From Pantoea sp. Ap-967 (GTDB lineage: Bacteria > Pseudomonadota > Gammaproteobacteria > Pseudomonadales > Pseudomonadaceae), in the NCBI RefSeq assembly GCF_011752565.1, contig NZ_VWXK01000046.1, positions 1-42,616 on the forward strand: 42,616 nt of DNA, read 5' to 3'. Below are positions 21,607 through 30,806 of the stretch, piece after piece. The translations under genes were made by a program, and so were the position numbers. Numbering within the stretch: position 1 is the first letter of the stretch; each line of letters begins with the position of its first letter. The notes beneath the pieces are model-generated. The model did no database searches. It worked only from the letters and a program-made list of their open reading frames with translations, and was not told where the DNA came from.

Positions 21607-24114
21607 ATGCTTGCGTTAGCACCCTTCCGTAGCAAGGCCGCTGGCTTGCCCGACCTGCTCAACTACGCCGCGCTGATTGACGAAGGCGTGGTGTTGGGCA
21701 AAGACGGCTCGCTGATGGCTGGTTTCTTCTTTCGTGGTGACGACGCGGCATCCGCCACCACGTCAGAGCGCAACTACCTGACCGCATTGGTCAATCAATA
21801 TCTCGCCCGGTTCGGCTCGGGCTGGTCGCTTTGGACTGATGCCTCACGGTTGGCATCGCCGGGCTATCCAACCCCGGAAGAATCGCATTTTCCTGAGCCG
21901 ATCACGGCCCTGATCGACGCCGAGCGCCGGGGAACCTTCGTCAAGGAACACGCGCTGTTCGAGAGCGAGTATGCGCTGATTCTGACCTACCTTCCCCCAA
22001 GCCGCCGCGACTCGAAACTGGCCGAAATGGTCTACGACGATGACGGCGTAGACGACAGCGACCCGGCCGACCGCCTGTTGCTGGACTTCAAGAAAAAGCT
22101 CGATGACCTGCAAGATGGCGTCGGCGATCTGCTGCATATGCGCCGTATGGCCACGATCACGGTGGGGGAGGGCGACGACGCCTATCAGAGTGACGAACTG
22201 GTCAACTACCTGCACTACACGCTGACAGATGAACCTATCGCGCTGCGCATTCCTGACTGCCCGATGTATCTGGATGCTTGGCTGGGCTACCCGGCGCTGT
22301 GGCCGGGCGACACGCCGAAGGTCGGCGACAAGTTCGTGTCGTGCGTGGCTATCGAAGGTTTCCCCGGCAACTCGTTCCCCGGCATCCTCGACATGCTCGA
22401 CAGCCTGCCGATGGCCTATCGCTGGTCGTCGCGGTTTATCTTCCTCGAACAGCACGAAGCCGTGGCCGCCCTCAACCGTTACCGCTTGAAGTGGCAACAG
22501 AAGGTGCGCGGTTTCTGGTCGCAGGTCTTCAAGTCGCAGAAGGGCATGATTAACACCGACGCCCTGAAAATGGCGCAGGAATCCGAGGTGGCAATTAACG
22601 ACGCCAGTTCGGGCTTGGTCGCCTACGGCTACTACACGCCAGTGATCGTTCTGATGCACGAAAACCGCGCCTTTCTGGCCGAGCAATCACGCTACGTTAA
22701 GCGCGAGCTGGAGCGTAAAGGTTTCGCCGCCCGCGTCGAGTCGGTCAACGCTGTAGAGGCATGGCTGGGCACACTGCCGGGGCACACGTTCCCGAACGTG
22801 CGTCGTCCTTTGGTGCATACCCTGAACCTCGCCGATCTGCTGCCGCTGGCCAGCCTGTGGCCCGGCCTGCGCGAGTGCCCGTGCGACCTGTACCCGGCTG
22901 GCTCGCCGCCGCTGATGCACACGGTTACGACCGGGGCGACCCCCTTTCGCCTGAATCTGCATGTTGGCGACGTGGGTCACACGCTCGTTTTCGGCCCGAC
23001 CGGCGCGGGTAAATCGACGTTGTTGGCGACGATGCACGCGCAGTTTCGGCGCTACCGCAGCCGTCGCCGCCGTGACGGCAGCCGTGCGCCCGCGACCATT
23101 ACCGCCTTCGATAAAGGCCGGTCGCTGTACGCGCTTTGCAAGGCCACAAAGGGCGTGCATTACGACATTGGCAACGACGAATCCGATACTCCCGCGTTGA
23201 CGCCGTTGGTGGACATTGACAGCGAATCCGAAGCCCTGTGGGCCGAGGAATGGATTGCTACCTGCTTCGAGCTGCAAGCGGGCAACCCGCCAACCCCGCA
23301 GCAAAAGGCCGAGATTCACCGGGCCATGAACCTGCTGCGTGAGGCACCCCGCGATTTCCGTTCGCTGACCAACTTCGTGTCAACGGTGCAAGATCAGGAA
23401 GTGCGCGACGCACTGACCCACTACACCCTGTCCGGCTCGATGGGCCACCTACTCGATGGTGTCGAAGATAAGTTGCAGACCAGCACCTACACGGTCTACG
23501 AAATTGACGACCTGATGAAGATGGGCAACAACAACGCCATTCCGGTGCTGTTGTATCTGTTCCGTCGCTTCGAGCGCTCGCTGACCGGGCAACCGGCCAT
23601 GCTGTCGCTCGATGAAGCGTGGGTGATGCTGGGCCACCCGGTGTTCGCGCCGAAAATCCGCGAGTGGCTGAAAGAGCTGCGTAAGAAAAACTGCCTCGTC
23701 ATCATGGCCACGCAAAGCCTGTCCGACGCGGTGTCGTCCGGCCTGCTCGACGTGCTGCTTGAACAGTGCCCGACGAAAATCCTCTTGCCGAACAAAGAAG
23801 CGCACCTGCACGGCACCAAAGAGACGCCGGGACCGGCTGACCTCTACGCCATGTTCGGCCTGAACTCGAAGGAAATCCAGATTCTCAAACACGGCCGCTA
23901 CAAGCGCGAATACTACTACAAGTCGCCCTTGGGTCGCCGCGTCTTCGAGCTGGGCTTGGGGCCGCTGGCTCTGGCCTTCGTTGCGGTATCCGACAAGGAG
24001 GACTTGGCGGAAGTGCGGCACCTGATCGCCGATCACGGCGATGACTGGCCGCTTTATTGGTTGGATCACAAAGGAGTGGATTATGAACAGTATCTTTCGC
24101 GCAAAGCTGCGTAA
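21607..24114 (+). CDS. trbE: TrbE/VirB4 secretion ATPase
   Basis: The 835-residue protein is the usual VirB4/TrbE length. The N-terminal CagE/TrbE domain covers the first half. Walker A FGPTGAGKSTLLATM lies at about 462-476 and Walker B MLSLDEAWVMLGHP near 660. It energises pilus subunit extraction and transfer at the inner membrane. Its last 32 bases overlap trbJ. The ribosome site AAGGAG precedes the ATG. Confidence 0.96.
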   Translation: MLALAPFRSKAAGLPDLLNYAALIDEGVVLGKDGSLMAGFFFRGDDAASATTSERNYLTALVNQYLARFGSGWSLWTDASRLASPGYPTPEESHFPEPITALIDAERRGTFVKEHALFESEYALILTYLPPSRRDSKLAEMVYDDDGVDDSDPADRLLLDFKKKLDDLQDGVGDLLHMRRMATITVGEGDDAYQSDELVNYLHYTLTDEPIALRIPDCPMYLDAWLGYPALWPGDTPKVGDKFVSCVAIEGFPGNSFPGILDMLDSLPMAYRWSSRFIFLEQHEAVAALNRYRLKWQQKVRGFWSQVFKSQKGMINTDALKMAQESEVAINDASSGLVAYGYYTPVIVLMHENRAFLAEQSRYVKRELERKGFAARVESVNAVEAWLGTLPGHTFPNVRRPLVHTLNLADLLPLASLWPGLRECPCDLYPAGSPPLMHTVTTGATPFRLNLHVGDVGHTLVFGPTGAGKSTLLATMHAQFRRYRSRRRRDGSRAPATITAFDKGRSLYALCKATKGVHYDIGNDESDTPALTPLVDIDSESEALWAEEWIATCFELQAGNPPTPQQKAEIHRAMNLLREAPRDFRSLTNFVSTVQDQEVRDALTHYTLSGSMGHLLDGVEDKLQTSTYTVYEIDDLMKMGNNNAIPVLLYLFRRFERSLTGQPAMLSLDEAWVMLGHPVFAPKIREWLKELRKKNCLVIMATQSLSDAVSSGLLDVLLEQCPTKILLPNKEAHLHGTKETPGPADLYAMFGLNSKEIQILKHGRYKREYYYKSPLGRRVFELGLGPLALAFVAVSDKEDLAEVRHLIADHGDDWPLYWLDHKGVDYEQYLSRKAA

Positions 24115-24868
24115 TGGCGTGCTCTCGGCGGCTGTGACCGCCACCCTCGTCGTCGGTGGTGGCTTCGCCACCCCGACCCCGGCCTATGCGATCTATTGCG
24201 CCAACTGCTCGACGTTCTATCAGCAAATGATTGATTACGTCGAGGCGGCCAATACCGCGTTGAACACGGCCGACCAGCTCAAAACGCAAATGCAGCAGTA
24301 CCAGAACATGGTCACGCAAGGCACCGGCCTGCCGGATTCCAAGTGGGCCAGCATCGCCGCTGACTTGAAAGGCGTGGTGAATGTCTACCAGCGTTCGCAG
24401 GCGCTGGGCCGCGACATTCAGAACCTTGATTCGCAGTTCAACATGCAGGTGCCGGGCTGGCAAAGCTACCTCAACGAAGTGGCCGGATCGGCGCAATATC
24501 CCGCCTCGCAGACCATGCCCGACCGTTACGAAAAGTGGTCGCAGGAAGGACGCGATAACGTCAAGTCGGCGATGGAGGCGGCGAACATGAATACCAGCTC
24601 TTTCGAGTCCGAGGATGCCCAGCTCAATCAGATGGTATCCCGTTCGCAGTCGGCCGTAGGCCGTATGCAGGCGATTCAGGCGGGCAACGAAATCGCCTCG
24701 CAGAACGTGCAGCAACTGCAAAAGCTGCGCGATCTGTTGGCCACGCAAATCAACTTGCAGGGCAACTACATGGCGCAGGAACAGAACCGCCGCGATCTTG
24801 ACGACGCGCTGCGCACCCAGCGCCGCAGCGGCACGATCACCCAATCCGGCAATAACAAGGGGTACTAA
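24083..24868 (+). CDS. trbJ: TrbJ/VirB5-like periplasmic protein
   Basis: The 261-residue secreted protein has a signal peptide (about 1-34, ending TPAYA) and mature start IYCANCSTFYQQ. A long helical, Gln-rich body typical of TrbJ follows (QLKTQMQQYQNMV, NVQQLQKLRDLLATQINLQ). TrbJ/VirB5 proteins are minor pilus or adhesin components. The start is set by AAAGGAG inside the trbE end; an upstream GTG (24041) is not needed. Its C-terminal SGNNKGY resembles the end of the next gene product (TGRDKGY). Confidence 0.9.
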   Translation: MNSIFRAKLRNGVLSAAVTATLVVGGGFATPTPAYAIYCANCSTFYQQMIDYVEAANTALNTADQLKTQMQQYQNMVTQGTGLPDSKWASIAADLKGVVNVYQRSQALGRDIQNLDSQFNMQVPGWQSYLNEVAGSAQYPASQTMPDRYEKWSQEGRDNVKSAMEAANMNTSSFESEDAQLNQMVSRSQSAVGRMQAIQAGNEIASQNVQQLQKLRDLLATQINLQGNYMAQEQNRRDLDDALRTQRRSGTITQSGNNKGY

Positions 24869-25072
24869 ATGCTCAACATCAAGGTAGTGACTCTGGTTCT
24901 GTTGCTGGCCGGTTCCGCCGTTGTCGGCGGGGCCGGTACGGCCTTCTACATCAACAGCGCTTCGGCCAGCGCCGACGCTACGGCCGTTCTCAACTGCAAG
25001 CCTGAACAACGTCCGGCTGAGACGTTCAAGCATGTAGACCCGGTGAACACCGGCCGCGATAAGGGGTATTGA
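24869..25072 (+). CDS. trbK: TrbK-position small secreted protein (possible entry exclusion)
   Basis: The 67-residue protein has one N-terminal hydrophobic segment (about 4-27), a single cysteine in LNCKPEQRP, and the tail HVDPVNTGRDKGY. It starts at the base after the trbJ stop, behind AAGGGG. In RP4 and Ti plasmids trbK follows trbJ and, in RP4, gives entry exclusion. Unlike RP4 TrbK, no lipobox lies at the end of the signal segment, so the assignment rests on position and size. Confidence 0.65.
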   Translation: MLNIKVVTLVLLLAGSAVVGGAGTAFYINSASASADATAVLNCKPEQRPAETFKHVDPVNTGRDKGY

Positions 25073-25075
25073 GTC

Positions 25076-26764
25076 ATGGGACGGCGCGAGCAACGCTTTA
25101 CGTTGTGGGTCGTGCTGCTGCTGCTCGCGTCTTTTTTGGTGACAACTGACGCGATGGCCGCCACGAACCTGCACGACCCGAGCGGTTCCTTTACCGGCCT
25201 GCTCGATCTGGTGAAAAACAGTGCATCGCAGTGGGATGCCAAGCTGAAAGGCTACGCGGAACGGCTGTTCTGGATGCTGGCCCTGATCCAGTTCATTTGG
25301 ACGTTCATGCCGCTGGTGTTCAAGCAAGCCGACCTCGGCGAAATCGTCGGCGAGCTGCTGCGCTTCATTCTGGTGATCGGCTTCTTTTGGGCGCTGTTGC
25401 AGTTCGCGTCGGAGTGGGCCGAGGCGGTGGTGAACAGCTTCCGCCAAGCGGGCGCAGCGGCCGCCGGGCTGGGTGAGACGGCCATTCGGCCGGGCGACAT
25501 TTTCGGTACGGCGATTGAGCTGGCCAACACCATCGGCGACGTGGAAACGTGGAACCCTCTCACGGCGTTTATGGTGGCCCTCGCCGGTGTGCTGGTGCTG
25601 CTGTGCTTCGCGTTTATCGCCGCGTTCATGGGTCTGACCATCATTGAATCGTATGTGGTCATCAATGCGTCTGTGCTGTTCATGGGTTTTGGCGCTTCGC
25701 AGTGGACGCGGGAATACGCAATGGCCATCGTGCGCTATGCCGTTTCCGTTGGTGCCAAACTGTTTATTCTGACGCTGATCGTCGGCCTCATTACCGACTC
25801 GGCGAAGCAGTGGCAGGCGGCTTACAACCACGACGATGCCAGCATGTGGACGATGATCGGTCTGGCGTTTGCCTGCGCATACTTCGCAAAGACCATCCCC
25901 GAGCTGGTAGCAGGCATGATTAGCGGCACGTCTATGGGCGGCGGCTCCACCATCGGCGGCATGGCGGCGGCCGGTGCAGCCGGTGCAGCAGCGGCTATCG
26001 CAACTATCGCCACGGCTGGGGCAGCAGCTCCGGCGGCGGCCGGTGCGATGGGTGCAGCCAGTGCCGGGGGCGGTGCCGCAGCGGCCGGTGGCGCAGCAGG
26101 CGCTACGGGTGGTCTGGCAGGCGCGATCAACTCCAGCTTTGCCGGTGCCAGCTCCGCAGGTGGTGCCGCGTCGTCAATGGGTGGCGCTGCGTCCTCTGGC
26201 GTAGGTGCCAGCACCGGCGGCGGCGCAGCAGCCAAGGGTGCCAGCTCCGCAGGCGCGAAAACCGGCGGCGCAACAGCCAACCCCGCGTCGGCCGCGCCGT
26301 CCTCGCCGAGCAATGGCGTGCAGCAGGCAGCCAAGCAGGCCGGTAAGGCTGCGCAGGGCGACGACGAAGGCAAGTCACAAGCAAAACCTGGCTCTGCCAG
26401 CCCGCAGGCCGCCCCGGCATCGAGCGGCGACGGCGGTTCGTCCAGTTCGGCACCGGCGCAGCAAAGCGAAGGGCAGGGCGGCGACTCCGCTTCGAGTGGC
26501 AAAGGTATGAGCGGGCGGCAGGTCGCCGAGGGTCTGACTAAGGCGGCGGGCCTCATGTCTGCCATTGCCGTACCGGGCATGGAAAGCGCGGCAGGTCTGT
26601 CGCTGGGCGACGGCAAGCCGCAGCCAACCCCTGACAGCGGCAGCGGCGATGCACCGTCCATGGCCTCCGATACCCCCAGCGAACCGCAAAACGTGATCCG
26701 TCCGGCTGACACTCCGCCACCGAGCGGCGGCAGCACGAACCCCGGCACCAAAGGGGAGGATTGA
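25076..26764 (+). CDS. trbL: TrbL/VirB6 polytopic channel protein
   Basis: The 562-residue protein starts with a signal-like helix. About five further membrane helices follow (for example LFWMLALIQFIWTFMPLVF and VALAGVLVLLCFAFIAAFMG) up to residue about 270. The second half (about 280-560) is extremely Ala/Gly/Ser/Pro-rich, with short repeats such as GGAASSMGGAASSG. TrbL/VirB6 forms part of the inner-membrane DNA path. The long low-complexity tail is common in TrbL. The gene ends with a GGCACCAAAGGGGAGG motif that serves as ribosome site for the next gene. Confidence 0.92.
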   Translation: MGRREQRFTLWVVLLLLASFLVTTDAMAATNLHDPSGSFTGLLDLVKNSASQWDAKLKGYAERLFWMLALIQFIWTFMPLVFKQADLGEIVGELLRFILVIGFFWALLQFASEWAEAVVNSFRQAGAAAAGLGETAIRPGDIFGTAIELANTIGDVETWNPLTAFMVALAGVLVLLCFAFIAAFMGLTIIESYVVINASVLFMGFGASQWTREYAMAIVRYAVSVGAKLFILTLIVGLITDSAKQWQAAYNHDDASMWTMIGLAFACAYFAKTIPELVAGMISGTSMGGGSTIGGMAAAGAAGAAAAIATIATAGAAAPAAAGAMGAASAGGGAAAAGGAAGATGGLAGAINSSFAGASSAGGAASSMGGAASSGVGASTGGGAAAKGASSAGAKTGGATANPASAAPSSPSNGVQQAAKQAGKAAQGDDEGKSQAKPGSASPQAAPASSGDGGSSSSAPAQQSEGQGGDSASSGKGMSGRQVAEGLTKAAGLMSAIAVPGMESAAGLSLGDGKPQPTPDSGSGDAPSMASDTPSEPQNVIRPADTPPPSGGSTNPGTKGED

Positions 26765-26767
26765 CCC

Positions 26768-27064
26768 ATGAGCACACTTCTCGCGGTAGTGATGTTGGGG
26801 GGCATGTTCCTCGCTGGTATCGGGTTTTGGGCGCTTGGCCAGTGGCTGCGCAGCCGTGGCTACGGTGATCGCTTAGACAAGATCGACGCCAAGGTGACGA
26901 AAGGTCAGCAATTCACCAGCCGTCTGCTGGGGCCTTTGGGCGGCGGTTTTGTCGGTATCGCTCGCTCGCTTAGTCGGGTTCCACTCCTTGGAAACCGACG
27001 CTCCCGCGATATGTGGGATGACCTCGAAGAGACGGAACGACAGCGCAGAAAAGACCGCACGTAA
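26768..27064 (+). CDS. Small membrane protein of unknown function between trbL and trbF
   Basis: The 98-residue protein has an N-terminal membrane helix (about 4-26), then a basic soluble part ending DMWDDLEETERQRRKDRT. It follows trbL by 3 bases, with GGGGAGGA as ribosome site. In the Ti order trbL is followed directly by trbF, so this gene is an insertion in the operon. A segment of hydrophobic and glycine residues (LLGPLGGGFVGIA) could be a second, weaker membrane contact. No family recognised. Confidence 0.75.
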   Translation: MSTLLAVVMLGGMFLAGIGFWALGQWLRSRGYGDRLDKIDAKVTKGQQFTSRLLGPLGGGFVGIARSLSRVPLLGNRRSRDMWDDLEETERQRRKDRT

Positions 27065-27075
27065 CCCCAAAAAAA

Positions 27076-27103
27076 AGCCCTCCTAGCGCTTGCTAGGGGG
27101 GCT
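27076..27103 (-). terminator. Strong hairpin with T-run on the minus strand, inside the trb operon
   Basis: A 12-bp stem (AGCCCTCCTAGC / GCTAGGGGGGCT, one G-U pair) is preceded by eight A on the plus strand. It therefore terminates minus-strand transcripts (hairpin then T8). On the plus strand no T-run follows, so it may only weaken or process the trb message between the two halves of the operon. Confidence 0.65.
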
Positions 27104-27115
27104 AACTTTGGCCAA

Positions 27116-27144
27116 TAATATCGTTTAAAGACTATCAAACGGAC
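27116..27144 (+). promoter_or_regulatory. Probable second trb promoter/operator ahead of trbF
   Basis: AATAATATCGTTTAAAG then ACTATCAAACGGACGGAC gives an AT-rich patch. It shares TTTA-ACTATC with the palindrome before trbB (19718-19735). The gap from the preceding gene is 90 bases, the largest in the operon. Confidence 0.4.
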
Positions 27145-27154
27145 GGACTGAACC

Positions 27155-27871
27155 ATGCAAAACAAAGGCAAGCAAAAAGGGAAGGGGGCCGACGCGAGCG
27201 CGAAAGCGTCACCGCCGAGCACGCCCTACCTGAACGCACGGCGCGAATGGAACGAACGCTACGGCGATGTGGTGAAGAACGCCAATAGCTGGCGTGTGGC
27301 GGCTCTGGTCGTCGGCGTTTTCGCCATCATTTCGGTCAGCATGAACTTCTATCAGGTGGCCACGGAAAAGATCGCGGTCTACTACGTCAACCTGACCGAG
27401 CAGGGCGCGATCAGCTCGATTTTCCGCGCTGACCAAGCCAACAAAACGCCCGAGGCCCAACAGGTTCGTCGGGCGTTGCAGGATTGGGTGATTGGTGCGC
27501 GCACGGTCTACGCCGACTACAAGGCAACCAAGAAAGCGGTCGATTACACCTATGCGATGACCCTGCCAGATAGTGCCGCTTTCACCGAGCTGGCCAACTA
27601 TCACCGTACCAATGACCCATACAAGCGCGCAGCCGAGGAAACCGTAGAAGTCTCCGTGCAGACGCCGGTGAACATGGCCGGGGATACGTGGCTGGTCGAG
27701 TGGACGGAAACCCGCCACAACCGCGTTTCCGGCAAGGTGATCGGACAGCCGACCACGTACCAACTGACGGCCAACGTTCTGTTGGCTCAACCTGTGAGCG
27801 AACAGCAGCTAATGGCGAACCCTACGGGCATGTACGTCCGCAGCTTCTCTTGGCCCGCTCGTAATAACTGA
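27155..27871 (+). CDS. trbF: TrbF/VirB8 assembly factor
   Basis: The 238-residue bitopic protein has a basic cytoplasmic N-terminus, one membrane helix (about 47-67, VAALVVGVFAIISVSMNFY) and a periplasmic NTF2-like domain. The domain carries the VirB8 features RRALQDWVIGARTVYADY and VEWTETRHNRVSGKVIG. It nucleates the channel core. It begins the trbFGHI half of the operon. Confidence 0.93.
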   Translation: MQNKGKQKGKGADASAKASPPSTPYLNARREWNERYGDVVKNANSWRVAALVVGVFAIISVSMNFYQVATEKIAVYYVNLTEQGAISSIFRADQANKTPEAQQVRRALQDWVIGARTVYADYKATKKAVDYTYAMTLPDSAAFTELANYHRTNDPYKRAAEETVEVSVQTPVNMAGDTWLVEWTETRHNRVSGKVIGQPTTYQLTANVLLAQPVSEQQLMANPTGMYVRSFSWPARNN

Positions 27872-27888
27872 TCTGACTGGTGACCTTT

Positions 27889-28809
27889 ATGAAAAAGACT
27901 CAATGGATTGCGGGCCTTGCGGTTGCCGCATTTGCTGTTCCGGTGTTCGCTCAAGACGTACCCGCGCTGGCTACTAGCCCGCAAGGCGAGGCGCTGCCAC
28001 CGATCCCGATGTTTGCCCCGGATAGCGTCAAGCTGAGCGCCAAAGAGGCCGAAGGCGTGCGTCTGGCCAAGCAATGGATGGCACACCCTGATCGCCCCGT
28101 GCGTGGCCCTGACGGCAGTGTGAAGTACCTTTTTGGTGCCACCCAACCGACCCTTGTGTGCGCGCCGCTGGAGCCGTGCAACATCGTGTTGCAGGCGGGC
28201 GAAGTGGTGAACGATCTGCACGTAGGCGATAAACCGCGCTGGACGATTACCCCGGCCACGATGGGTTCGCCCGAGGGTGAAGCTACCGTGCTGGTCGTCA
28301 AGCCGAAGGACGTGGGCCTGAGCACCAGTCTGACCGTAACCACTGACCGCCGCCTGTATTCGATCAAACTGGTGAGCAAGCCGAAAGACTGGATACCGGT
28401 TCTGTCGTTCGACTACCCGGATGACATGGAACGCGCATGGGCTTCCTACCGCGAGCGTCACGCCAAACAGACCTACAGCAACACCATGCCGACCGGCCAG
28501 AATCTGGCCAACCTCGATTTCGGGTTCAAGGTCGGCGGCGATAGCCCGAGCTGGAAGCCGGTGCGTGTCTACACCGACGGGTCGAAAACCTATATCCAAT
28601 TCCCGTCCGCGAATTTTGGCGGCGAGGCCCCGGCACTGGTGGCCAAGGGTGAGGGCGGATGGTTCTCGAAGGCTCCGACCAAGCTAATCAACTATCGCCC
28701 GATCGGCGATCGCTACGTGGTTGATAAGGTGATCGACAAGGCCGCGCTGATCGTCGGCGTCGGCAGCGATCAAACCGAAGTCACCATTACCCGCACGGGG
28801 GGCAAGTAA
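27889..28809 (+). CDS. trbG: TrbG/VirB9 core-complex protein
   Basis: The 306-residue periplasmic/outer-membrane protein has a signal peptide (MKKTQWIAGLAVAAFAVPVFA). VirB9/CagX features follow: VCAPLEPCNIVLQAGEVVNDLHVGD near 87-111, TPATMGSPEGE, and a C-terminal domain with NYRPIGDRYVVDKVIDKAALIVG. It makes the outer-membrane ring with TrbH and TrbI. The ATG at 27889 is preferred over the GTG at 27880. Its stop is directly followed by trbH. Confidence 0.94.
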   Translation: MKKTQWIAGLAVAAFAVPVFAQDVPALATSPQGEALPPIPMFAPDSVKLSAKEAEGVRLAKQWMAHPDRPVRGPDGSVKYLFGATQPTLVCAPLEPCNIVLQAGEVVNDLHVGDKPRWTITPATMGSPEGEATVLVVKPKDVGLSTSLTVTTDRRLYSIKLVSKPKDWIPVLSFDYPDDMERAWASYRERHAKQTYSNTMPTGQNLANLDFGFKVGGDSPSWKPVRVYTDGSKTYIQFPSANFGGEAPALVAKGEGGWFSKAPTKLINYRPIGDRYVVDKVIDKAALIVGVGSDQTEVTITRTGGK

Positions 28810-29265
28810 ATGGCCCGCTTCCAACTGATCGCCACGGTTGCCACGGCGCTGCTTTTGAGCGCCTGCGCAACCTCTCGGCCTACCATGTCCTACGTTGAAT
28901 CCACCGTTTCCGCGGCCGATTCGCAAACGCTGTCACGCGAGGCAGTGGCCTATCTGGCCGACGCCTTGCCGCCTGCGCGCACCACGCTTGTGCTCGATCC
29001 TCCGGCCGCGAAGGATCACGACCACCTGACAGCGGCCATGATTCCAGCCCTGCGCGCGCGGGGCTATGGCGTGACGCTGGTTGACCCGAAAACCGGCCAC
29101 CCGGCTGGTCAAGGCATCGCCCTGCGTTACCTCGCTTCGCCGCTCGATAGCGGCGTACTGATGCGCTTGCAGTATCAGGGCATCGAGGCGAGCCGCTACT
29201 ACCCTCGCGGCTCTAATGGCCTGCTGTTGCCGGGCGCTCCGTTCACGGTTCGAGGGGGCCAGTAA
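28810..29265 (+). CDS. trbH: TrbH lipoprotein
   Basis: The 151-residue lipoprotein has lipobox LLLSAC at about 15-20, so the mature protein starts at Cys20 and would sit in the outer membrane. The mature part contains PPARTTLVLDPPAAKDHDHL and ALRYLASPLDSGVLMRLQYQG. TrbH plays the VirB7-like role in the core complex. The start abuts the trbG stop and the end overlaps trbI (TAATG). Confidence 0.9.
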   Translation: MARFQLIATVATALLLSACATSRPTMSYVESTVSAADSQTLSREAVAYLADALPPARTTLVLDPPAAKDHDHLTAAMIPALRARGYGVTLVDPKTGHPAGQGIALRYLASPLDSGVLMRLQYQGIEASRYYPRGSNGLLLPGAPFTVRGGQ

Positions 29266-30758
29266 TGAGCACGAACAACAAAGACAACGACCAAAGCACC
29301 GATCTGCCGTTGGAAGATGCAGAGCATCACAACGACAAGGCCAATGGCCGCCAAGAGCCGCCGATAGACGACGATCCAGACATGCGCGACGACGGCGCAT
29401 CGCCCGACTTTCTGGCGGCACCAAAAAGGGGGAAGGGGGTACGCCGCCTTAACCGTCTGCCGCTGGCCATTGTCGGCGGTGTCGTTGCGCTGGCTGTGAT
29501 AGGTGTCACCTACACCATGTACGACCGCCAACAGCAACAGATGGCGGCCGCCAGTGGTGCAGGGCAAACGCGCACTGTGGGCGCGGTGGCCACGTCACCA
29601 GTGCAGCCGGGGCCAAACGCTTCGGCACCTCCAGCACCGCCGGAAATGCCAACTGATACGGCGCAGGCTGGTGGCACGCAACCGCAGGGCGGTGCGCCGG
29701 TAGACCGTGGCGGCCGTGGCCAGAACTCGGGATCAGGTCAGCCGCAGATTTCGCAGGCGATGCAGGATCGCTTGCAGAAAATCAAGCAGGTCGAGGATCG
29801 CCGTTTTCAGATGGCCATGCAGTCACTCGATGCTGATTCGTCGGTAGAGATGGGCCGCAAGAACGACCGCAACGCCAACGCGAACAACGCGGCCGGAGCG
29901 CAGCAAGCAGCGGCTTCGGGCCGCCTAAGCGCTGACGAACTGATGAACCGCTACGCGGCTGCAACTGGTCGTGCCGGCGGAATGGGTGGCATGGGTGCCG
30001 GCGGGATGGATTACGCCGGCGGAATGGGTGGCATGGGCGTCGGCAGCATGGCGGCCGAGAACCAGCAGGATCGCAAGGCTGCGTTCCTCGCCAACACACC
30101 AGAGGCCGAGGTCTATTTGGCTCGCCAGCGTAAGGCAGCCATCGCGCCGTCGCAGGAAGTTAAAGCGGGCTGGGTGATTCCCGGCGTGATGATTTCCGGC
30201 ATCAACTCGGATTTGCCCGGCCAGATCATCGGACAGGTTCGTGAACCGGTGTACGACAGCGCGACCGGCACCCAATGCCTGATCCCGCCCGGCTCCCGCG
30301 TCGTGGGCACCTACGACAGCGGCGTGACGCTGGGTCAGACCCGAGCGCTCGCGGTGTGGCGTCGGATCATCTACCCGGACGGTTCGTCAATCTCGATTGA
30401 CAACATGCCGGGCACCGACATGGGCGGCTACGCTGGTTTCAACGATCTGGTCGATAACCACTACCTGCGCATCTTCGGCAGCGGCTTGCTGTTGTCGGTC
30501 TTCTCGGCCGGTATCCAGCTCTCGCAGCCGCAGGCCAGCAACGGCGAGAACTACAGCAGCTCGCAAATCATCGCCGGGTCGCTGGGCCAGCAGATGGGCC
30601 AGATTGGTATGCAGATGGCGCAGAAGAACATGAACATTCAGCCGACGCTCGAAATCCGTCCGGGTTACGAGTTCAACATCATGGTGACCAAGGACATTAT
30701 CCTGCCGACGTGGGAAGGTCACCCGATGGCCGGAAACTCCGGCAAAGGCTGCTACTGA
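29265..30758 (+). CDS. trbI: TrbI/VirB10 core-complex protein
   Basis: The 497-residue protein has a charged cytoplasmic N-terminus, a membrane helix (about 67-87, LPLAIVGGVVALAVIGVTYTMY) and a Pro/Gly-rich linker. A VirB10/TrbI beta-barrel domain follows from about 300 (VIPGVMISGINSDLPGQIIG, LIPPGSRVVGTYDSGV, ending LEIRPGYEFNIMVTKDIILP). It spans both membranes and senses ATP use. The linker contains a tandem GGMGGMG duplication encoded by a repeated roughly 23-base stretch (about 29973 and 30015). It is the last gene before the terminator. Confidence 0.95.
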   Translation: MSTNNKDNDQSTDLPLEDAEHHNDKANGRQEPPIDDDPDMRDDGASPDFLAAPKRGKGVRRLNRLPLAIVGGVVALAVIGVTYTMYDRQQQQMAAASGAGQTRTVGAVATSPVQPGPNASAPPAPPEMPTDTAQAGGTQPQGGAPVDRGGRGQNSGSGQPQISQAMQDRLQKIKQVEDRRFQMAMQSLDADSSVEMGRKNDRNANANNAAGAQQAAASGRLSADELMNRYAAATGRAGGMGGMGAGGMDYAGGMGGMGVGSMAAENQQDRKAAFLANTPEAEVYLARQRKAAIAPSQEVKAGWVIPGVMISGINSDLPGQIIGQVREPVYDSATGTQCLIPPGSRVVGTYDSGVTLGQTRALAVWRRIIYPDGSSISIDNMPGTDMGGYAGFNDLVDNHYLRIFGSGLLLSVFSAGIQLSQPQASNGENYSSSQIIAGSLGQQMGQIGMQMAQKNMNIQPTLEIRPGYEFNIMVTKDIILPTWEGHPMAGNSGKGCY

Positions 30759-30762
30759 GGGC

Positions 30763-30784
30763 GCGGCCGTTCGCGGCCGCTTTT
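30763..30784 (+). terminator. Terminator of the trb operon
   Basis: GCGGCCG-TTCG-CGGCCGC is followed by TTTT. Confidence 0.85.
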
Positions 30785-30806
30785 ATGACGTAAGGAGTAC
30801 AAAGTA

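Noticed and set aside
25822..26805. Minus-strand 327-codon frame opposite trbL
   Set aside because: It is an Ala/Pro-rich mirror of the low-complexity TrbL tail.
26768..27064. Calling the gene after trbL trbM
   Set aside because: It lacks any TrbM feature that I know and differs in size; position alone is not enough.
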